Below the pieces are notes generated by a model. It was not told the DNA's origin. It searched no databases and was given only the letters and a program-made list of their open reading frames with translations. From NCBI RefSeq assembly GCF_005116465.1, contig NZ_SWBM01000001.1, forward strand, positions 1,736,001 through 1,800,000: DNA of 64,000 nt, written 5' to 3'. This document shows, one piece after another, positions 53,261 to 62,820 of this stretch (the first letter of the stretch is position 1; each line of letters begins with the position of its first letter). The translations under genes were made by a program, and so were the position numbers. This stretch comes from Robertmurraya kyonggiensis. GTDB lineage: Bacteria; Bacillota; Bacilli; Bacillales; Cytobacillaceae.

Positions 53261-54136
53261 TCATATTTCTTTTAGCCTTTCTTCCATATATTGAATCACT
53301 TCGTCACGCAGTTCTTCTCGCTCTAATGCAAAGTCTATGGTTGCACGGATAAATCCTTCCTTTGACCCGATATCATACCTTTCTCCTTGAAATTCATAGG
53401 CATAGACAGCTTGTTTGCGATTGAGCAGATTCAAGGCTTCCGTTAACTGTATTTCTCCATCTCTATCTGGAGTTAATTCTTTTAAAATATCAAAGATCTC
53501 TGGTCGTAAAATATACCTGCCCATTATCGCATAACGTGATGGCGCCTCCGTTTGCTTTGGTTTTTCTACTAATCCCTCAACATTTAATACATGCTCGTCG
53601 ACCTCAGCGCCCTTTAATTTAATAATTCCGTATTTCGATACTTCCTTCGCAGCCACTTGCTGTACCCCTACAATCGACGAATGGTATCGCTGAAACACTT
53701 TAATTAATTGTTCTAAGCATGGAGTTTCCGACTTAACAATGTCATCACCTAATAAAACAGCAAAAGGTTCATTTCCTATAAAACTCCGAGCACAATAGAT
53801 TGCGTGTCCTAATCCTTTAGGCTCCTTTTGTCTTATATAGTGAATATTTGCCAATCGAGATATTTGTTTTACTTCATCCAACATCTCTAACTTACCCTTT
53901 TTATATAGGGCTTCTTCTAGCTCATATGATTGATCGAAATGATCCTCAATCGAGCGTTTACTACGACCACTTATGATAATAATATCTTCGACTCCCGATG
54001 CCGCTGCCTCCTCAACAATGTATTGAATTGTTGGTTTATCTACAATAGGGAGCATTTCCTTTGGTAATGCTTTCGTTGCCGGTAAAAATCTCGTTCCCAA
54101 ACCTGCCGCTGGTATTATGGCCTTTCGTATTTTCAT
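53261..54136 (-). CDS. galU: UTP-glucose-1-phosphate uridylyltransferase
   Basis: A 291-residue enzyme making UDP-glucose. N-terminal nucleotide motif AAGLGTRFLPATKALPKEML, with FAVLLGDDIV and GLVEKPKQTEAPS, as in GalU/GtaB. AGGGATG precedes the ATG. It is the first gene of the galU-ugd-epimerase operon, which supplies nucleotide sugars for an acidic surface polysaccharide or coat glycan; the divergent cotS-cotSA pair makes a spore role plausible. Confidence 0.95.
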   Translation of the reverse strand: MKIRKAIIPAAGLGTRFLPATKALPKEMLPIVDKPTIQYIVEEAAASGVEDIIIISGRSKRSIEDHFDQSYELEEALYKKGKLEMLDEVKQISRLANIHYIRQKEPKGLGHAIYCARSFIGNEPFAVLLGDDIVKSETPCLEQLIKVFQRYHSSIVGVQQVAAKEVSKYGIIKLKGAEVDEHVLNVEGLVEKPKQTEAPSRYAIMGRYILRPEIFDILKELTPDRDGEIQLTEALNLLNRKQAVYAYEFQGERYDIGSKEGFIRATIDFALEREELRDEVIQYMEERLKEI

Positions 54137-54362
54137 ATGACATCCCTTCCTAATGGCTCGTTACTTAATCATATGTTTTTTCTAAGGAAGAGTTTGAGAG
54201 ATTCGTTTAGTACAAGCATTTTTTCTAGTAAACGAAAATCTTTTTCTTAGTGGACCTGTCCTATACAAGTGTTTTTTTCTAACATAGTCTATTAACAAAT
54301 GTCGATCTAGAATTTTAGTTTCGTATAAAATGTTTTACAGTCGGTTATTTAGGAGGAATCTT

Positions 54363-55463
54363 ATGGCTAATGCAATGATTGTCCCATGGGAAATTAATGA
54401 GCATACCCATGAATTTTTTGTCCCTGAATATATTCTTGCTTACGCTCAAGAAGTTCTAAAGCATTATGATTTATCTGTTAAAAGCATGGAAATTGTGACA
54501 ACTAAGCCTGATAAAGGCGGAGCAATTTGGAAAATCGCCACGAATAAGGGGGCAAAAAGTCTTAAACTTCTTCATCGGAGACCAACTAGGAGCTTATTTA
54601 GCTTAGGGGCACAAGAATATTTAACAGAGGTGCAACACGCACGTGTACCATCCATTCACAAAAGCAAATCAGGTATGAACTACGTTGAAGCAGGTGGAAA
54701 ACTATGGTTTATTGCAGATTGGATTGAACCATTGCAACCTGTCACCAAAGACTTAGCAGGAGCCAAACAGCTTTGCTATGCACTTGGAGAATTCCATCGG
54801 TTAAGTAGAGGTTATATTCCTCCGGCCCACGCAGAAGTAGCCTCTAGACTATACAATTGGCCAAAAAGTTATGAAAAAATGGTAGAAAAAATGGAGTGGT
54901 TTCGCCAGATTGGAAATGCCTATAGAGATACTCCTGCAAGCAAAGCTCTACTAGCAGTGGTTGACCAATTTGAGAGCCAAGCAATCGAAAGTTATCGCAG
55001 ATTAGAAGGCTCTCAATATTCTAACCTAGTTGAACAGGGAAATGATTATTGGGGCTTAGTGCATCAAGATTACGGCTGGTCTAATGGTCAAATGGGTAAA
55101 AATGGTATGTGGATTATAGATTTAGACGGGGTCGCTTATGATCTACCGATTCGAGATTTAAGAAAGCTTATTTCGGGCACCATGGCAGATTTAAAATACT
55201 GGGACATTACATGGGTTAAGGAAATGATCAATGCTTATCATGCTGCAAATCCAATAACCCCTGAAGTTTATGAGCTTCTCATGATTGATTTCTCCCTGCC
55301 GAACGAATTTTATAAAAACATTAAGGAAGTCGTCTTTGAACCGGAGCTATTTCTTAATGAGCAAACAGCGACTCTCATTCATACTATTGTTGAAACTGAT
55401 AAAACGAAATGGCCCGTACTACACGAATTGCAGAGTCAATGGAAGGGAATGAAATCCTCATGA
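54363..55463 (+). CDS. cotS: CotS-family spore coat protein (kinase-like fold)
   Basis: A 366-residue protein, start at ATG 54363 (MANAMIVPWEINEHTHEFFV) behind AGGAGG. Kinase-like elements: GAIWKIATNKGAKSLKLLHR (lysine), GLVHQDYGWSNGQM as catalytic loop, and WIIDLDGVAYDLPIRDL as metal motif, so APH/CotS-type phosphotransfer is possible. CotS is a coat protein in B. subtilis. Its stop overlaps the cotSA start (ATGA). Confidence 0.9.
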   Translation: MANAMIVPWEINEHTHEFFVPEYILAYAQEVLKHYDLSVKSMEIVTTKPDKGGAIWKIATNKGAKSLKLLHRRPTRSLFSLGAQEYLTEVQHARVPSIHKSKSGMNYVEAGGKLWFIADWIEPLQPVTKDLAGAKQLCYALGEFHRLSRGYIPPAHAEVASRLYNWPKSYEKMVEKMEWFRQIGNAYRDTPASKALLAVVDQFESQAIESYRRLEGSQYSNLVEQGNDYWGLVHQDYGWSNGQMGKNGMWIIDLDGVAYDLPIRDLRKLISGTMADLKYWDITWVKEMINAYHAANPITPEVYELLMIDFSLPNEFYKNIKEVVFEPELFLNEQTATLIHTIVETDKTKWPVLHELQSQWKGMKSS

Positions 55464-56875
55464 GAATATTAATGATCTGTACCGAAAAGCTTCCTGTTCC
55501 TCCGATCCGAGGTGGTGCGATCCAAACCTATCTATCTGGCTGTCTTCCTTATCTAAGACAAGAGCATGAAATCACCGTTCTCGGAATCACAGACCCTTCA
55601 CTTCCCACAAAGGAAACGGTCGACGATATCAACTATGTTCGAGTAGATGGTAAGATTTTCGAACTATATATGGAAGGTGTAATTCAATTTTTACAATCCA
55701 ACGACTTTGATCTCATTCATATTTTTAATCGCCCTCGACTCGTCATACCAATTCGACAAGTCGCTCCAAATTCGAAAATCACACTCAGTATGCACAATGA
55801 TATGTTTACGCCTGATAAAATCAGTGCTGAGGAAGGTACTGCCGTCATAAACGAGGTTGCGCTTATCTCCACTGTCAGCAATTATATTGGCGGACAAATT
55901 AAAGCATTATATCCACAGGCAGAATCGAAGGTAAGGACAATCTATTCTGGTGTTGACTGCAATCAGTTTTTACCAGGAAATGATCCGAACATGCAAAAAA
56001 TCCGCCAAACACTTAGACGAAAACACAACCTTGAAAATAAAACCGTCATCCTATTCGCAGGCAGACTATCGAGCAATAAAGGGGTAGACCGACTCTTACG
56101 CGCCATTCCAGAGCTCACAAAAAAACACAAGGATTTAGCTTTAGTTGTTGTCGGAAGTAACTGGTTTAGCCAAAATAATGTCACGGACTACGTTGCTTAT
56201 ATTCGTGCATTAGCTAAAAAGCTTCCGGTTCCTGTTGTTACAACAGGTTTTGTGGCACCAAGTGAAATCCAGAATTGGTTTGCGGTAGCAGATATTTTTG
56301 TGTGCACATCCATTTGGCAAGAGCCACTCGCACGTGTTCATTATGAAGCCATGGCAGCCGGGCTACCGATCGTTACAACTGCACGTGGTGGGAATCCGGA
56401 GGTAATGATTCCAGGGGTTAATGGTTATATTGTTGACCAACCTGAAGATCCTTCACAATTTGCTGAGAAGTTGTCTCTTTTATTATCAAATCGTATGGAT
56501 ATGAAGAAGATGGGAGAGCGTGGTAGGGAATTAGCGCTATCATTATATCAATGGGAAAGAGTAGGAACAGATATTTTAACATTTTGGCAAGATGCTCAGG
56601 AGTCCCCAACTTCTTCAGAGAAAGTTGACTATTCAGCCTTGTTAAATAATCGTTCAACCGAAAGGACCACAAATTATTTTCAATTTAGGCCATTTGACAC
56701 TCAACCTACAACCATTGAAACAAGAAATGAAATGTTAACATGGAAAGCATCTCAAGAGAATTCGAGGTCTTTACGACGGACTCGTAGAAACGAACGAAGA
56801 AAAGAGCGCAGAAGAGAACAAAAAAGCAGGCGAAGAAGGAGAAATATTGAGATTGGAAAAAGAAATGATAGGTGA
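55460..56875 (+). CDS. cotSA: Glycosyltransferase CotSA with arginine-rich tail
   Basis: A 471-residue GT-B glycosyltransferase (family 4), ATG at 55460 with AAGGGA upstream. N-terminal RGGAIQTYLSGCLPYL acceptor region; donor region LFAGRLSSNKGVDRLLRAI; EPLARVHYEAMAAGLPIVTT (EX7E-like); GGNPEVMIPGVNGYI. The B. subtilis homologue is about 377 residues. Here about 90 extra residues end in a strongly basic tail (RRTRRNERRKERRREQKSRR), a feature of some coat and exosporium proteins that may anchor it to acidic material. A terminator follows. Confidence 0.88.
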   Translation: MRILMICTEKLPVPPIRGGAIQTYLSGCLPYLRQEHEITVLGITDPSLPTKETVDDINYVRVDGKIFELYMEGVIQFLQSNDFDLIHIFNRPRLVIPIRQVAPNSKITLSMHNDMFTPDKISAEEGTAVINEVALISTVSNYIGGQIKALYPQAESKVRTIYSGVDCNQFLPGNDPNMQKIRQTLRRKHNLENKTVILFAGRLSSNKGVDRLLRAIPELTKKHKDLALVVVGSNWFSQNNVTDYVAYIRALAKKLPVPVVTTGFVAPSEIQNWFAVADIFVCTSIWQEPLARVHYEAMAAGLPIVTTARGGNPEVMIPGVNGYIVDQPEDPSQFAEKLSLLLSNRMDMKKMGERGRELALSLYQWERVGTDILTFWQDAQESPTSSEKVDYSALLNNRSTERTTNYFQFRPFDTQPTTIETRNEMLTWKASQENSRSLRRTRRNERRKERRREQKSRRRRRNIEIGKRNDR

Positions 56876-56884
56876 AACAATATT

Positions 56885-56917
56885 AAAAGGCTGATCTTGG
56901 TTTCGATCAGCCTTTTT
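56885..56917. terminator. Bidirectional terminator after cotSA
   Basis: AAAAGGCTGATCttggtttcGATCAGCCTTTTT stem of 12 bp with A- and T-runs; it also ends the acidic-protein gene on the other strand. Confidence 0.9.
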
Positions 56918-56918
56918 C

Positions 56919-57665
56919 TTATTCATTGCTATTAAGATTCATTGGTTGAGAAAACAATTTTATCACTAATTCACTTCTAAGCTTGCTTCTCTCATCAAGT
57001 TCATCTGGTGCTGTCTCACTTTCAGCCTGAGTTTCAGTTTCGGAATCGACTTCAGTTTCGTTTAGAGTTTCCGATGTAGCATCGGTTTCGGCTTCTGTTA
57101 CTGCTGAAGTTTCGATTTGAGTTTCAGTTTCTCCCGCTTCTACTTCAAAATCTTCTTCGTCTTCAGTTTCATCTTCATTATCTTCTTCTGCATCTACTTC
57201 ATTCTCATCGTCATTATTTTCTTCTGCATCTAAAGCTTCTGCATCATCGTCTTCGTCTTCTTCTTCATCTTCATCTTCATCTTCATCATCATCTTCGTCT
57301 TCTTCTTCTTCATCTTCATCTTCATCTTCATCTTCATCTTCATCTTCATCTTCTTCATCTAAAGTTTCGGCATCTTCGCCTCCGTCTTCTGGACCTTCAT
57401 CCTCATCTTCATCCTCATCTTCATCATCATCTTCGTCTTCATTATCTTCATCTTCGTTATCTTCATCTTCAACTAACACAGATGCATTCTGTTCACCATA
57501 CTCAATTTCCAATTCTTCACCGTCTTCGAACACGACTTTTATTTTCATTTCCCCTAACCCATCTTGGAAAACTTCTCTTGCTTCTTCAAAAGTTGCATTT
57601 TCATCTAACTCAACTGCTTCTTGAAACTCAATTTTAAACTTTGCGGAACTAAGCTTCTTTGCCAT
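56919..57665 (-). CDS. Extremely acidic Asp/Glu repeat protein
   Basis: A 248-residue protein, ATG at 57665 (MAKKLSSAKFKIEFQEAVEL) after AAAGGAGGGG. Residues 1-72 look folded (EARE, GLGEMKIKVVFEDGEELEIE). About 78-195 is almost only Asp and Glu (DEDEDED and EDDDEDED runs), then a Thr/Ser/Glu segment (ETETQIETSAVTEAETDATS). The C-terminus is ordinary (RSKLRSELVIKLFSQP). No signal peptide. The extreme charge suggests metal or polycation binding, perhaps partnering the basic tail of CotSA next door; this is inference. Confidence 0.8.
   Translation of the reverse strand: MAKKLSSAKFKIEFQEAVELDENATFEEAREVFQDGLGEMKIKVVFEDGEELEIEYGEQNASVLVEDEDNEDEDNEDEDDDEDEDEDEDEGPEDGGEDAETLDEEDEDEDEDEDEDEDEEEEDEDDDEDEDEDEEEDEDDDAEALDAEENNDDENEVDAEEDNEDETEDEEDFEVEAGETETQIETSAVTEAETDATSETLNETEVDSETETQAESETAPDELDERSKLRSELVIKLFSQPMNLNSNE
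57245..57480. repeat. TCATCT/TCTTCA microsatellite-like tract inside the acidic gene
   Basis: The plus strand is built of TCT, TCA, TCG and CCT triplets with runs such as TCTTCATCTTCATC. It encodes the Asp/Glu run and is prone to length change in units of three bases, which would alter repeat length without breaking the frame. Confidence 0.85.
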
Positions 57666-57813
57666 TGGATTCCCCTCCTTTAATCCTCCTGTCCTCCACT
57701 CAAAAATCAGAAACAAGAAAACAGGTTGCTTACTATCTAATCTATGAAATCATTAACAAATGGTTATTGGACAACTTCACCAAATTATAAAAACAATTTC
57801 ATAGCATAAAAAA

Positions 57814-57842
57814 GCATACCCACCTAATATTCGTGGGTATGC
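57814..57842 (-). terminator. Terminator of the nucleotidyltransferase gene
   Basis: GCATACCCACctaatattcGTGGGTATGC stem followed on the minus strand by TTTTTTA. Confidence 0.88.
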
Positions 57843-57898
57843 CTTATATTTTGATCATCCAATTGAAGGAAGCTCTTGCTCCTACTATAATTTTATTC

Positions 57899-58642
57899 TT
57901 ATAAGTCCAATAATTCCCATAGCCATTTATCTAGCTTCACCTTATAATCTACTCCCCTGTTTAGCCCCTGACATAATGTTTCCAGTCTTGCCTTCTCTAT
58001 TTCAAGATTAAAGGAGATTTCGTTATATATTTGACCAGGAAGAAGCGTTTCCCATTTTTTTGCTTCAACTAATAAATAATAGTAACGGTCCCAAATACCA
58101 TCAGGCTCCTTTGAAAAATAGAAGTACGGACTACTTTTTATCGTGCCATTTTTGATTATGTCTTGAATTATGAGGATGGCTCTAACAATTTGTATGAGCT
58201 GCTTTTGTTGTTTTGCCCCAATATTTTCTTTTCCTCTAACCTCTTTCAAATTTCTATTTATCAAACTTAAATAGTGCATCGTAACCGAAAATGGGGAATA
58301 ATTCTCGACGATCATTTCTTGTAGTTTTGTTGAAAAACCATTTCTATCTTCATAGATAATGGGAGAAAAAGCCCACTCATACAAGCTTGGGTTTGATTTT
58401 TCCGCAAGCCGAAAAGCTTTGAAAATATCCCATCCATGAGCATCAATAGGCTCATTCAAATCTATTGCTTCAACTGATTTTTCCAATGAAAGATAGGAAC
58501 GAATCTCCCTATGTCTAAAAATAAAACGTAAATCCTTATCCGACATAGAGGAGTCCGTACCCCATGCACGGCTTCCGGCTTCGCATGCAAACAAGATTTG
58601 AATATTCCATTTTGCCTCGCAATACTGTATCCATTCTTTCAT
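57899..58642 (-). CDS. Pol-beta-superfamily nucleotidyltransferase (YcgL/RlaP-like)
   Basis: A 247-residue protein. The nucleotidyltransferase motif is FACEAGSRAWGTDSSMSDKDLRFIF (residues about 17-41), with GS and SDxD as metal-binding signature, as in the PF10127 family. The C-terminal half is helical (QKQLIQIVRAILIIQDIIKN) and may bind substrate. It overlaps the dynamin gene stop by 4 bp (ATGA), an unusual pairing implying co-translation. Substrate unknown. Confidence 0.8.
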   Translation of the reverse strand: MKEWIQYCEAKWNIQILFACEAGSRAWGTDSSMSDKDLRFIFRHREIRSYLSLEKSVEAIDLNEPIDAHGWDIFKAFRLAEKSNPSLYEWAFSPIIYEDRNGFSTKLQEMIVENYSPFSVTMHYLSLINRNLKEVRGKENIGAKQQKQLIQIVRAILIIQDIIKNGTIKSSPYFYFSKEPDGIWDRYYYLLVEAKKWETLLPGQIYNEISFNLEIEKARLETLCQGLNRGVDYKVKLDKWLWELLDL

Positions 58643-61600
58643 TGTTCAAATCCTTTAGCCAATTCGTCATTCACAAGTTCTTTTTCCAATTCCACTAGCT
58701 GTTCTACTGGAATTTCATTGCTTAGCGTTGCAAACAGTCCTTGATAATACTCTTCCGCTTCCTCTAGTAAGAGATTTAGAAGTGCATCGAAATGTTTGTT
58801 TAATTCCCTCTCGTAATGGGATAACAGTTTATCTCTTTCAGCGTTCATATACGCTTCAGTCGGAAACTGCAAGGTTTCATTAAGAGCCTCCTGCATAAGA
58901 CGCTTTTCATTTTTTTCAAAAAAGGATTTTGGATTCTTAAAAAGGGATAATACCTTTTTAAATGTATTCTTATCCAAATTGGCCAATTCATTTGCAAAAC
59001 TTAATTCATCCATCTTCCCAAGCTGTCCCTCACTAAAGGAAAGCTCATGATTTACTTTAGAAAGAGATTTCGTAAGCGAATGATGTAATTCATGGAATAG
59101 CTTCCCAATAAATACTTCGATTCGTAATGAAGTTGCGCGAAATTCTTGAGCAAAATCAAAACCAAAATCATGAAGAAACTCATCTAATGAATGCTCTAAA
59201 ACCTTCTTAAGATTTCTTCCATCATCCCGTAAAACAGAAGGATTGAAAGCTTCCTTGAAAAAGTCGTTAAAGCGTAAAAACACTCTTTGTTTTATATAAT
59301 AAGTTAATTCTTCAATCTCTTGATTTAATCGCTGAAGAAGGATACCTGAGCTCTGTTCTTGAATCAACTTCTTAATCTCAACTCGTTCCGTCTTTAATTG
59401 TTGTACTTTTGCATGCTTTTGCTCAATATCCTCATTCGCAGAATGAATAAAGCTTCTTAATTGCTCGATCGCTCTTTCCCATTCAAGCATTGCAGCGTTA
59501 ATTGAAATATCGATTAAATCATGGGTGATAAAGGAATAAAAGCTTTTCTCAAACTGTGAAATGCCAGATTGAAATTCTGTCACTCCTTCAAGCTTTTCCT
59601 TAATAGCCAACATGCTCGAAATTGGGAAAAGACTCGGCTTCCTAATTCCATATTGGACAAGCTGATCGTGGACATACCCAAGTACTTCTTGTTTTTCCGT
59701 TTCATTATTCGCTAAATCGACAGCATTAACGACAAAGAACATTTTATCCATTTCAAATGTGTCTTTTACTCGTCCTAGTTGAATGAGGAATTCGCGATCT
59801 GCCTTTGAAAAAGCATGATTGTAATAAGTGACAAATAGAATCGCATCTGAATTTTTAATATAATCAAAGGCAACTCCTGTATGACGAGCATTGATCGAAT
59901 CTGCTCCAGGAGTATCCACTAGAGTAATGCCTTTTCGAGTCAATTCACAATCATAGTAGACTTCAATCAGTTCCACCAAACAAGACTTCTCCTCATTAGC
60001 GACAAAATCTCTAAATTCAACTAAGTCTGTTTGAATAATTTCTCCCAATTGGTTCCGATAAGCGTTAAACCCTTTGTAAAAAGCATTCAAAAAAGAGATA
60101 TGTGTTTTTTCATGAGCATCAAAATTAGATAACTTATCAATGACTGTTTTGATTTGGTTGAGAGCCTCATCAAAATTACTCGCATGTACGTCAAAGACAG
60201 AGAGGGAACGTTTTACATCCGCTAATAAAACCCCTGCTGTCTTAAGCTGTACGTTGACTAGACCATGTTTATTCTCAGAATCAACAGGCATAATCTTATT
60301 GATCGCCGCAGTTGTTGGATTGGGTGAAACTGGTAACAATTTTTCTCCGATTAAACTATTTGCAAACGATGATTTCCCAGCACTAAAAGCACCAAATAGA
60401 GCAACCGTAAAACCTCGTTTTTCTAATCGTTCAGCCTTTTCACTTAAAAGAGTTGAGATTTTCTTAAAACCAGGAATCTGATGCAGTTTCCCAGCTGAAA
60501 ATTGCAATTTTTTGACGACAGAAGCCGCTTTATCCTGACTATTGCCTACTGTCTTTTTTGAAACATCTTCTGTCATTCTGAAACTCGGAACTTCCTTTTC
60601 AATTGTCTCTTTCTCTAAGTCAGACTCGTGCACGATTTCTATATCGTCTTGTTCGGACACAAGCTCTTCTAATGCATCTTCATGCAATGATGGTTCAAAA
60701 TGACCTGTGAGCACCTGTTCCATCCGAATCAAGTTACCCGTTTGAGATTCTAAGATTTCTTGTTTCCATTCCCAAGCATGAAGAAGGGTGTCTAATTGAT
60801 GTTTCTCTTTTTCCAACCGTTCCCGATCTTCCTCTGAGTTTTCATGTACAATTTGAAGAATACCTTCCTTAATCGGTGTAATCTCTTTCCTTGCTGCTTT
60901 CTTAGCTACTTCAGCTACATCCGAGGTATAATTCAGGACATAGTCACCGGACAGTTGTGCCCCTGACTTCAATACACTTTTAAGCATTTCTTTAGTTATT
61001 AAAATCGCTAAACTTTGGACTTTGCTTAAAATAGATGGCTCCTGAATTTCCGCTATTTTTAAAATTTTGTTTAGAAATTCTTTAATATGCCAAGTAAGCT
61101 GTGAATTGACTTTTTCTTGAAAATCGGACAAAAATCGTTCTAATCTCTCTTGTTTCTCTTGCTCTGTTTTTTGCTTCGAAAACAAAAGACCGACTTTAAA
61201 ATTACTTTGAGCAGACTCTAGAAATCTTTCGGCCAATTCCCTCGTCTCAAAAGGCATTAAATACGCGCTTTTTAAGATATCCTCAAACCCATTTTCAAAG
61301 TCCTTTTCCTTCGTTTTCTTTAGAGTAGAAATCTTCGTTATCTCTTTTTCAATATCTTCTACTTTGGCTGGTAAGAGTTCTTGAGATTCTACAGGAATCT
61401 CTGAGAGTTTCTCTTCACATTTTTCAAGGCTTTCTTTATCCTTTTCTTTTAGATAACGCTCGTGCTCCTCTGTAAGCTTCTTAAATGAATGCGCTACCGA
61501 TATAGGTAAAAGTGCATCTCGCTCATCTAATTTCCCATGAATGAACTGTTTTAGCTTTGAAAATTTATTATGTACGTGTTCCTCCGCTTTTAAGGAAGTA

Positions 61601-62313
61601 TAAAAGATTTCTGCTGGTTGTACTCCCCAAGCAGCAAAAGATTCCTTAACACTCGTCTTGAAATCCTGGAAGCTTAATTCTTCATCTCTATGTTTATCTA
61701 TTTGATTAATAACTAAGTACACTTCTTTTCCAGCCTCCGTTAACTCCTTTGTAAAAAGGAAATTTACTTCAGACTGTACATGATTATAATCCATCACATA
61801 AAAGACTAAATCTGCTAAGTGGAGAGCCGATTCTGTCGCAATACGATGGGCATCATCTGTAGAATCAATTCCGGGCGTGTCCATAATACAGACGTTAGGT
61901 GGCAATTTATCAGATTGATGGCTAATTTCGATCGTTTGGATTGAATCTCCATCCTTGCAGTACGACTTCACCTTCTCATAGTTATAAGGAGCTGGATAAA
62001 GTCGTGGGTTCCCCTCTTTAAAAATAACCTTTGCATACTCCTCTCCCGTCTTAATTTTGACAAGATTGGCACTTGTAGGAATTGGACTAGATGGAAGTAA
62101 GTTCTCTCCAATGATTTTATTAATCATGCTCGATTTCCCAGCAGAGAAATGTCCACAAAAGGCAATCCCATATTCTTGATTTTGTAGTTTTGTAAATAAC
62201 TGTTTGGCTTTATCAGCTGTTTCGGTATCCCCATTACCGATAAACAAACTGTAGAGCTCTGCTATTTTCGTTCTCAATGCTTTAATGTCATACTGTGAAG
62301 CCGTATCAATCAT
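58639..62313 (-). CDS. dynA: Bacterial dynamin DynA with two GTPase domains
   Basis: A 1224-residue fusion of two dynamin-like units. First P-loop GHFSAGKSSMINK (about 54-66), switch region PSSPIPTSANLVK, and IMDTPGIDSTDD. Second P-loop GAFSAGKSSFANSL (about 640-653), SPNPTTAAIN and LVDTPGADSINARH. Long coiled-coil stalks follow each GTPase. B. subtilis DynA (about 1193 residues) bridges and fuses membranes and protects against phage lysis. AAGGGG precedes the ATG. The last 4 bp overlap a nucleotidyltransferase gene. Confidence 0.95.
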   Translation of the reverse strand: MIDTASQYDIKALRTKIAELYSLFIGNGDTETADKAKQLFTKLQNQEYGIAFCGHFSAGKSSMINKIIGENLLPSSPIPTSANLVKIKTGEEYAKVIFKEGNPRLYPAPYNYEKVKSYCKDGDSIQTIEISHQSDKLPPNVCIMDTPGIDSTDDAHRIATESALHLADLVFYVMDYNHVQSEVNFLFTKELTEAGKEVYLVINQIDKHRDEELSFQDFKTSVKESFAAWGVQPAEIFYTSLKAEEHVHNKFSKLKQFIHGKLDERDALLPISVAHSFKKLTEEHERYLKEKDKESLEKCEEKLSEIPVESQELLPAKVEDIEKEITKISTLKKTKEKDFENGFEDILKSAYLMPFETRELAERFLESAQSNFKVGLLFSKQKTEQEKQERLERFLSDFQEKVNSQLTWHIKEFLNKILKIAEIQEPSILSKVQSLAILITKEMLKSVLKSGAQLSGDYVLNYTSDVAEVAKKAARKEITPIKEGILQIVHENSEEDRERLEKEKHQLDTLLHAWEWKQEILESQTGNLIRMEQVLTGHFEPSLHEDALEELVSEQDDIEIVHESDLEKETIEKEVPSFRMTEDVSKKTVGNSQDKAASVVKKLQFSAGKLHQIPGFKKISTLLSEKAERLEKRGFTVALFGAFSAGKSSFANSLIGEKLLPVSPNPTTAAINKIMPVDSENKHGLVNVQLKTAGVLLADVKRSLSVFDVHASNFDEALNQIKTVIDKLSNFDAHEKTHISFLNAFYKGFNAYRNQLGEIIQTDLVEFRDFVANEEKSCLVELIEVYYDCELTRKGITLVDTPGADSINARHTGVAFDYIKNSDAILFVTYYNHAFSKADREFLIQLGRVKDTFEMDKMFFVVNAVDLANNETEKQEVLGYVHDQLVQYGIRKPSLFPISSMLAIKEKLEGVTEFQSGISQFEKSFYSFITHDLIDISINAAMLEWERAIEQLRSFIHSANEDIEQKHAKVQQLKTERVEIKKLIQEQSSGILLQRLNQEIEELTYYIKQRVFLRFNDFFKEAFNPSVLRDDGRNLKKVLEHSLDEFLHDFGFDFAQEFRATSLRIEVFIGKLFHELHHSLTKSLSKVNHELSFSEGQLGKMDELSFANELANLDKNTFKKVLSLFKNPKSFFEKNEKRLMQEALNETLQFPTEAYMNAERDKLLSHYERELNKHFDALLNLLLEEAEEYYQGLFATLSNEIPVEQLVELEKELVNDELAKGFEQ

Positions 62314-62570
62314 TTTGTTAACCCCTTGTCAGTTCGTATTAAACATATTTATTTTAACTGATTTTTCATGAAATTCCACAAAAAAGTCTATCTTCTTCGA
62401 GAATACTGTTAAAATCTTAAAACCGATTTTAACGTAGATCTAGGATTGTACTTTTTATTTTGTGTGTAACCCCTTTTCAAAAAATGAAGTATTGCTATTA
62501 GAAACTTGCCTTATATATATGATTAAGTCGCAAAAGCAACAAAAATTAAGAAAAGAGCATAAAAAAAATA

Positions 62571-62592
62571 ACCAGATCATGTACGATCTGGT
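62571..62592 (-). terminator. Terminator of the 33-residue membrane gene
   Basis: ACCAGATCatgtacGATCTGGT stem followed on the minus strand by TATTTTTTTTAT, 12 bp after the small gene. It supports that gene as an independent transcript. Confidence 0.85.
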
Positions 62593-62603
62593 TTATGTCT
62601 GAT

Positions 62604-62705
62604 TTATTTTGATTCAACAGTTGATGGTTTTCCTACGTGATTAAGTACGTATTTCATAACAAATGTATAAACTGCAATGGTTGAGATAATAAAAATCGAT
62701 ACCAT
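62604..62705 (-). CDS. 33-residue membrane peptide behind Fur-like boxes
   Basis: ATG at 62705, about 7 nt after AAAGGGTGTG, encodes 33 residues: one hydrophobic span (MVSIFIISTIAVYTFVMKYV) and a basic/polar tail (LNHVGKPSTVESK). A clear terminator lies right behind and two Fur-box-like sites lie 46-96 bp upstream, so it looks like a self-contained iron-controlled small gene. I do not recognise it as FbpA, FbpB or FbpC, the known small Fur-controlled Bacillus proteins. It might tune a membrane transporter or enzyme. Confidence 0.65.
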   Translation of the reverse strand: MVSIFIISTIAVYTFVMKYVLNHVGKPSTVESK

Positions 62706-62750
62706 ATGTAACACACCCTTTGCATTTTTTAAATTCCGATACAAGCTAAT

Positions 62751-62801
62751 TGAGAATAATATTCATATTCAATAATATAGCATGAATGATAATCATTTTC
62801 A
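62751..62801 (-). promoter_or_regulatory. Two Fur-box-like inverted repeats
   Basis: TGATAATCATTTTCA (62787-62801) differs from the Fur 7-1-7 consensus TGATAATnATTATCA at one base pair. TGAGAATAATATTCA (62751-62765) is a weaker match. They lie between ypbQ and the 33-residue gene, in the leader of the latter. Confidence 0.65.
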
Positions 62802-62820
62802 ATAGGATGTAACAAAATGT

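Noticed and set aside
57245-57480. Acidic tract as a frameshift artefact
   Set aside because: The frame has a proper start, a folded-looking N-terminus and an ordinary C-terminus on both sides of the tract, so the Asp/Glu run is genuine coding sequence.
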